Assembly (NCBI RefSeq): GCF_000184685.1
Contig: NC_014830.1
Coordinates: 558,001-622,000, forward strand
Reading direction: 5' to 3'
Source: Intrasporangium calvum DSM 43043
Lineage (GTDB): Bacteria > Actinomycetota > Actinomycetes > Actinomycetales > Dermatophilaceae
DNA length: 64,000 nucleotides
The notes beneath the pieces are model-generated. The model saw only the letters and a program-made list of their open reading frames with translations. It did not search any database and was not told where the DNA came from. The translations under genes were made by a program, and so were the position numbers. Positions within the stretch are counted from its first letter, which is position 1, and every line of letters starts with the position of its first letter. Positions 60,452-64,000 of this stretch are shown in pieces.

Positions 60452-60484
60452 GCGCGCCGCCGGGCTCCGTGCCCGGCGGCGCGC
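60452..60484 (+). terminator. GC-rich hairpin after the protease gene
   Basis: GCGCGCCGCCGGGC pairs perfectly with GCCCGGCGGCGCGC around TCCGT, 20 bases after the stop. There is no T-run. Confidence 0.65.
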
Positions 60485-60570
60485 TGGCGTCCGCGATGAA
60501 GGGCGAAGGGGTGACGCAGGGTGTCGAAGGGGGTGGAGGTGACGTATGCCGCTGGGCTCGGTCCGCGCCC

Positions 60571-60620
60571 ACCGGTCGCCACCGGTCGCCACCGATCGCC
60601 ACCGATCACCACTGATCGCC
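60571..60620. repeat. 10-bp x5 tandem repeat
   Basis: Five consecutive units of ACCGGTCGCC/ACCGATCGCC lie between the convergent protease and anti-sigma genes, next to a word-family copy at 60543-60561. Confidence 0.9.
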
Positions 60621-60646
60621 CTGCGGGCGTCCCGGGTTGGCGGTGG

Positions 60647-61426
60647 TCAGGTCTGGGCGGGGAGCGCGCCCCGGAGCAGGCTGTCGCCCGAGTGCTCGGG
60701 CTGCTCGTCGAAGGGCTCGCGAGAGATGTCGACGACGAGATAGCCCTGGTCGAGCAGGCTCTGGCTGATCGGGAAGGTGCCGGACTGGGTGTCGAGCACG
60801 CCGACGGACACCATCCGCTTGCCGTCGCTGTTGATGAGCCAGACCTCGAGGTACCCGTCGCGCGGGTCCAGGGTCGTCGTGGTGGCCACCTGCAGGTTCA
60901 CTCCGGCATCGGAACGCACCACCGCGGCCTCGCCCAGACGCGCCTTCATGTCGAGGGTGTCGAGCTCGGCCCGGGCGACCGTCGTGCTCGGCGGAGGCGT
61001 CTCGTTCCAGAGCGCGCGCCCGGTGAGGAGACCGACGGCGAGGCCAGCCGCCGCCAGCCCGGCTGCCCAGGGCCACCCCTGCCGGCGTCGGGACGCGGTG
61101 AGGTCGAGCCGCGTCACCTCCGCGCGGTGGGCCGGCACCGGGGCCGGAGCCGGGGCTGGACTCGGGGCTGGACCCGGGGCCGGCACCGGGTCGCGGTCGG
61201 CGATGGCCGCCGCGACGCGCTGCCAGACGTGGGGTGGGGGCGACTGCCAGGCGGCGGGGGAGGGGATGGTGGCCGAGCCCTGGGACAGGAGCACCGTCGT
61301 TCGGCGCAGCTGGTCCACAGCGCGTCGGCACTCCAGACACTCCCCGAGGTGCTCGTGCGTCCCGGGCGGCGGCTTGTCGACGTCGAGGGCGACGTCGGCC
61401 AGCAGCTCGTCATCAGGATGAGACAC
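60647..61426 (-). CDS. RskA-type membrane anti-sigma factor
   Basis: The 259-residue protein has an N-terminal zinc anti-sigma domain (HEHLGECLECRRAVDQLR, the H-x3-C-x2-C core), a Pro/Ala repeat linker and one membrane helix (WAAGLAAAGLAVGLLTG). Its extracytoplasmic RskA domain has LEVWLINSDGKRMVSVGVL. It should hold the ECF sigma factor encoded just upstream at the membrane until proteolysis frees it. GTG 61426 overlaps the sigma gene by 14 bases. Confidence 0.92.
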   Translation of the reverse strand: MSHPDDELLADVALDVDKPPPGTHEHLGECLECRRAVDQLRRTTVLLSQGSATIPSPAAWQSPPPHVWQRVAAAIADRDPVPAPGPAPSPAPAPAPVPAHRAEVTRLDLTASRRRQGWPWAAGLAAAGLAVGLLTGRALWNETPPPSTTVARAELDTLDMKARLGEAAVVRSDAGVNLQVATTTTLDPRDGYLEVWLINSDGKRMVSVGVLDTQSGTFPISQSLLDQGYLVVDISREPFDEQPEHSGDSLLRGALPAQT

Positions 61427-62027
61427 GGTTCACCTCTTGGAGTCTCTCTCGTAGCTGCAGCAGGCCGCGCCGGACATGGCTCTTGACCGTGCCGAGCGGC
61501 AGGCCGAGCGTGTCGGCGATGTCGTCGTGGGACCGGTCCTCGAGGAAGGCCATCCGGATCACGGCGGCTCGTGGGTCGCCCATCCGCTCGAGCTCGTGGA
61601 CCAGGAGCAGTCGCTGGGCCCACTCGGTGTCGTCCGTGACGGGCGGGGTCGCCGCCGACTCGAGGGCCACGGCCTGGACGTTGCGGTGGTTGCGGTACCG
61701 CTGGGTGCGCAGGTCCGCGACCCGGTGCCTGGTGATCCCCACGAGCCAGGCCTGGATGCTGCCCTGGTCGGGCCGGAAGCTGTGCCGGCCGTTCCAGGCG
61801 GAGACGAAGACCTGTTGGGTGACGTCCTCCGCGTCGGCGGGGTCGCCGAGCGAACGGAGCGCGATCGTGTGCACGAGGCCCGACCACTGCCGATAGATCT
61901 CCTCGAGCGCGTCGGTCGACCCGGCAGCCAGCGCGGTCGCCAGCTCCCCGGAGTCGACACCCGGCTCGTCGTGCACGTGCACGAGGACACCATAGCCAGC
62001 GGCGCGGGTCGGGACAGCCGTGCTCAT
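61413..62027 (-). CDS. ECF RNA polymerase sigma factor
   Basis: The 204-residue sigma factor has region 2 (ALEEIYRQWSGLVHTIALRSLGDPADAEDVTQQVFVSAW, then WLVGITRHRVADLRTQRYRN) and region 4 (AVIRMAFLEDRSHDDIADTLGLPLGTVKSHVRRGLLQLRE). It resembles the SigK group that pairs with RskA anti-sigma factors. The start overlaps the sortase stop by four bases (ATGA). It probably drives its own operon and the surface protein encoded upstream. Confidence 0.93.
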   Translation of the reverse strand: MSTAVPTRAAGYGVLVHVHDEPGVDSGELATALAAGSTDALEEIYRQWSGLVHTIALRSLGDPADAEDVTQQVFVSAWNGRHSFRPDQGSIQAWLVGITRHRVADLRTQRYRNHRNVQAVALESAATPPVTDDTEWAQRLLLVHELERMGDPRAAVIRMAFLEDRSHDDIADTLGLPLGTVKSHVRRGLLQLRERLQEVNRVSS

Positions 62028-62713
62028 GGGATCGGCACGCCGACCACCACGAGGTTCCTCTCGTAGGTCCGGGCCCGGAGGTCGAACCGGCCGCTGCACG
62101 TGACGATATGGAGTCGGGGCGCACCCGTCCGGGAGAAGATCGCGTCGAGGTCCAGCGTCTCCTTGTCGAGCTGGGTCACCTGGGTCACCCGGTAGCGCCG
62201 TACCGTCCCACCGGATCTCACGGTGAGCAGGTCACCGACGTCCAGGCTTTCCAGCCGCGCAGCGGGCCCGGTCCCGTACTCCGGCATGTCCCGGTGCGCA
62301 GCCATGACGGTGGCGCCTTCGGGGTCCCCGGGTCGAGCACCGTGCTCGTACCAGCCCATCACCGCTGGACTGGGCGGCAGGTCCATCTGCCCGTCGCCGG
62401 CGACGCCCACCGGCCGCACCGGCATCGAGATCCCCAGCTGCGCCACCTCGAAGCGCGCCGGCGCGGCGAGTGCCCGAGTGCGCACGGAGTCCGGCCGGGC
62501 GTCGCGCGCAGTCGTCCTCACCGCGGGCTGCGTGAAGGGCTCCCTGAAGCGCTCGGTGGGGGCGCGCAGCGGAGAGGTCACGGCATGGCTCGGCGTCCCG
62601 CCCCGCTCCGACCGAGCGCCGGCCAGGTCGGTGGCCCACGCTGCGGTCGTGCCGGCGAGGAGGGCGGCGGCCAAGGCGGCCGCCACCCTCGCTCTCGAGC
62701 CGGACGCGTTCAT
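62024..62713 (-). CDS. class F-like sortase
   Basis: This 229-residue protein has an N-terminal signal-anchor (VAAALAAALLAGTTAAWA) and a sortase barrel. The catalytic His is in VMAAHRDMPEYG, Cys in LHIVTCSGRFD and Arg in YERNLVVVG. Sortases cut a C-terminal sorting signal and attach the protein to the cell wall. The gene follows the DUF4397 surface-protein gene by one base, so that protein may be its substrate, although no LPXTG motif is seen there. Confidence 0.9.
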   Translation of the reverse strand: MNASGSRARVAAALAAALLAGTTAAWATDLAGARSERGGTPSHAVTSPLRAPTERFREPFTQPAVRTTARDARPDSVRTRALAAPARFEVAQLGISMPVRPVGVAGDGQMDLPPSPAVMGWYEHGARPGDPEGATVMAAHRDMPEYGTGPAARLESLDVGDLLTVRSGGTVRRYRVTQVTQLDKETLDLDAIFSRTGAPRLHIVTCSGRFDLRARTYERNLVVVGVPIP

Positions 62714-62714
62714 G

Positions 62715-63518
62715 TCAGGCGCGCGACGTCGCCCGACGCCGGGTCACCAGCACGAGACCACCGGCGAGCGCGGCGGAACCCGCGATGAAGGCGTAGCGGC
62801 TGGCGTCGTCGGTGCTCGTGCCGCCACCAGCGGGGACCCCACTGGGTGCCGAGTGCATCCCGCTCACCGTCTGCACGGCGAGGTCGAGGTTGTCGTCCGC
62901 GGCGCTGCCCCAGGCGTAGACGATCGTGTTCGTGCCTTCCTTGAGCTCCACGTCGGCCGGGCCGATGGCCACCGTGTCGGTGCCGGCGAGCACGACGTCA
63001 GCCGAGATCGTGCCGGCGGGCAGCTCGGTCTTGACCTCGTCCGGGTTCGTCAGCCCGTCGAAGGCCACGTCACCGTTCGCGCGGACGTCGACGGCCGGCG
63101 CGGCTGCCGTGTGGCGGACGGTGATGCGGGCCTGACCGGCATCGAGGGCCTCGGTGTCGTTGACGAACGGGGTGAGCACCGGGCTGCCCGAGGCGTCGAG
63201 GTGGGCGACCACGGTGATGTTGGCCCCCGCCGGGACCGTGACGTCGTTCGCCTCGATGACCGCGTCGCCGTCCGCCCCCGCACCGGCCGCGGTGACCTTG
63301 AGGTCGTACTCGCCGGCGGGCAGCATGACCGGGTCCGTGAGGGTGCCGGGCTCGAAGTCGGTGAGGAGGGAGTCACCGTTGGCGTAGACGTCGACCGTCG
63401 CGCCGGGAACGCCGTGCAGGATCGAGACGGTCGCCTCCTCGGCGGCGTGCGCCGGGAGGGCGAAGGCGGCGGGGGCGAGGGCGAGGGTGAGGACGGCGGA
63501 GGTGCGCAGGATCTTCAT
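62715..63518 (-). CDS. secreted DUF4397 surface protein
   Basis: The 267-residue protein has a signal peptide (MKILRTSAVLTLALAPAAFA to HAAEE) and two DUF4397 modules (VSILHGVPGATVDVYANGDSLL and ITVRHTAAAPAVDVRANGDVAF). A Gly/Thr-rich stretch, a membrane helix (YAFIAGSAALAGGLVLV) and a basic tail RRRATSR follow, laid out like a sortase signal. The expected LPXTG is missing, and the nearest residues read GVPAGGGTST. It is the first gene of the four-gene sortase-sigma operon. GGAAGGACACC lies before the ATG. Confidence 0.9.
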   Translation of the reverse strand: MKILRTSAVLTLALAPAAFALPAHAAEEATVSILHGVPGATVDVYANGDSLLTDFEPGTLTDPVMLPAGEYDLKVTAAGAGADGDAVIEANDVTVPAGANITVVAHLDASGSPVLTPFVNDTEALDAGQARITVRHTAAAPAVDVRANGDVAFDGLTNPDEVKTELPAGTISADVVLAGTDTVAIGPADVELKEGTNTIVYAWGSAADDNLDLAVQTVSGMHSAPSGVPAGGGTSTDDASRYAFIAGSAALAGGLVLVTRRRATSRA

Positions 63519-63685
63519 GGTGGTGTCCTTCCGGGACGGGCGGTCGGGTGGTTCTTCGAACCGGACGGCGTCTTCGACACCGTCCTTGCCCCTACTTCCG
63601 CCCGAACACCAAGGTTGGATGCACTTTGGACAAAGATTCTCCAAACTTTTGACAGCAGGCCTATGCCGCTGGGCTCCTCGCGCTG
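63519..63685. other. promoter region of the DUF4397-sortase-sigma operon
   Basis: The region holds an AT-rich patch around 63615-63655, unusual for this genome, in which an alternative-sigma promoter for the minus strand may lie (GCATCC then CGGAAG about 16 bases on). A word-family copy (63661-63676) lies next to the oxidoreductase stop. Confidence 0.35.
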
Positions 63686-64000
63686 TCAGCGCCCCGTCCC
63701 GAGGTGTCGGGCGACCACCTCGGCCGTGCGGTTCCCGGAGACGAGCGCACCCTGGATGGAGGCCGTGTCCCGGTGGTCGCCGCACACGTACAGCCCGTTG
63801 CCGAGCGAGACCTCCGACCGCGGTCGCAGCGGGGGCGGCACGGCCGGGAGGGCCGACTCGATCCGGTGCCGGACCACGACCTCCCACCGGCTCGGGTCGC
63901 AGCCGAAGATCTGGCCGACGTGGCGCCGCACCGCTTCCTCCGGTGCGTCGCCGTCGGGCCGGTCGAGCAGCGTGGTCGCCTGGACGAGGTGCCGTCCGGG
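63686..64000 (-). CDS. FAD-dependent oxidoreductase, C-terminal part (runs off the window)
   Basis: The last 104 residues are visible. They contain RHRIESALPAVPPPLRP and LYVCGDHRDTASIQGALVSGNRTAEVV, the C-terminal FAD-binding strand and helix of amine-oxidase/phytoene-desaturase-like flavoproteins (GDxxxxxSIQGAxxSG). The N-terminal dinucleotide fold is outside the window. Confidence 0.85.
   Translation of the reverse strand, partial: PGRHLVQATTLLDRPDGDAPEEAVRRHVGQIFGCDPSRWEVVVRHRIESALPAVPPPLRPRSEVSLGNGLYVCGDHRDTASIQGALVSGNRTAEVVARHLGTGR

Overview
The window is GC-rich, gene-dense DNA from an actinobacterium, most likely of the order Micrococcales (an Intrasporangiaceae-like genus is my inference). 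Support comes from the very high GC content, frequent GTG starts, GTGA/ATGA stop-start overlaps, leaderless TANNNT-N6-GTG starts, a mycobacterial-order ssd-tad locus preceded by a 6C RNA, a PknG-GlnH-GlnX set, monomeric isocitrate dehydrogenase and a lysine-tailed topoisomerase I.

Layout. 1-1970: a decayed prenyltransferase-like fragment, a divergent Fic-like gene, then a small-RNA region with an Ms1-like transcript ending in a strong terminator and a 6C RNA. 1971-6719: ssd and a Tad (Flp-type) pilus operon with seven overlapping or closely spaced genes. 6781-15001, minus strand: an Rrf2 regulator, a sulfate ABC operon (sbp-cysT-cysW-cysA), a small OB-like protein and a large secreted subtilase. 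This block abuts a DEAD/DEAH helicase that lacks its usual C-terminal Zn domain, which looks like an insertion junction. 17293-19226: a STAS protein and a methyltransferase. 19440-23906: TetR and a heterodimeric ABC exporter with one degenerate ATP site. 24148-28363: a fused alpha-beta glycyl-tRNA synthetase and a CorA-like channel with GQN in place of GMN. 28568-29567: SoxR and a small P-loop kinase.

29653-42719, minus strand: ten genes, mostly translationally coupled: TelA, unknown, CbxX/CfxQ AAA+, GlnX, GlnH, coiled coil, PknG kinase, PP2C phosphatase, VWA and FHA. This is a complete sense-phosphorylate-dephosphorylate-bind circuit. Three of its proteins share the same small zinc-ribbon motif. 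It is the best candidate here for a little-described system.

43001-52242: a DODA-type dioxygenase, topA, a PIG-L deacetylase, an SCP2-like protein, icd and a serine hydrolase. 52469-55084: a LuxR regulator divergent from a small secreted-peptide gene cut by an ISL3-family element with a perfect 8-bp target duplication. 55182-60432: DDAH, LysR and a secreted M4-M28 double protease. 60647-63518: a DUF4397 surface protein, class F-like sortase, ECF sigma factor and anti-sigma operon. 63686-64000: the C-terminal end of a FAD oxidoreductase.

Two dispersed repeat families overlay this. One is an 18-bp word, GAGC(C/T)CAGCGGCATACGG, with about 22 copies evenly split between strands, in coding and non-coding DNA, and one inverted pair just after topA. 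It resembles an uptake-type signal sequence. The other is an intergenic palindrome family built on GATCGAAAGAGCAGTT with 14 half-copies at five gene ends.
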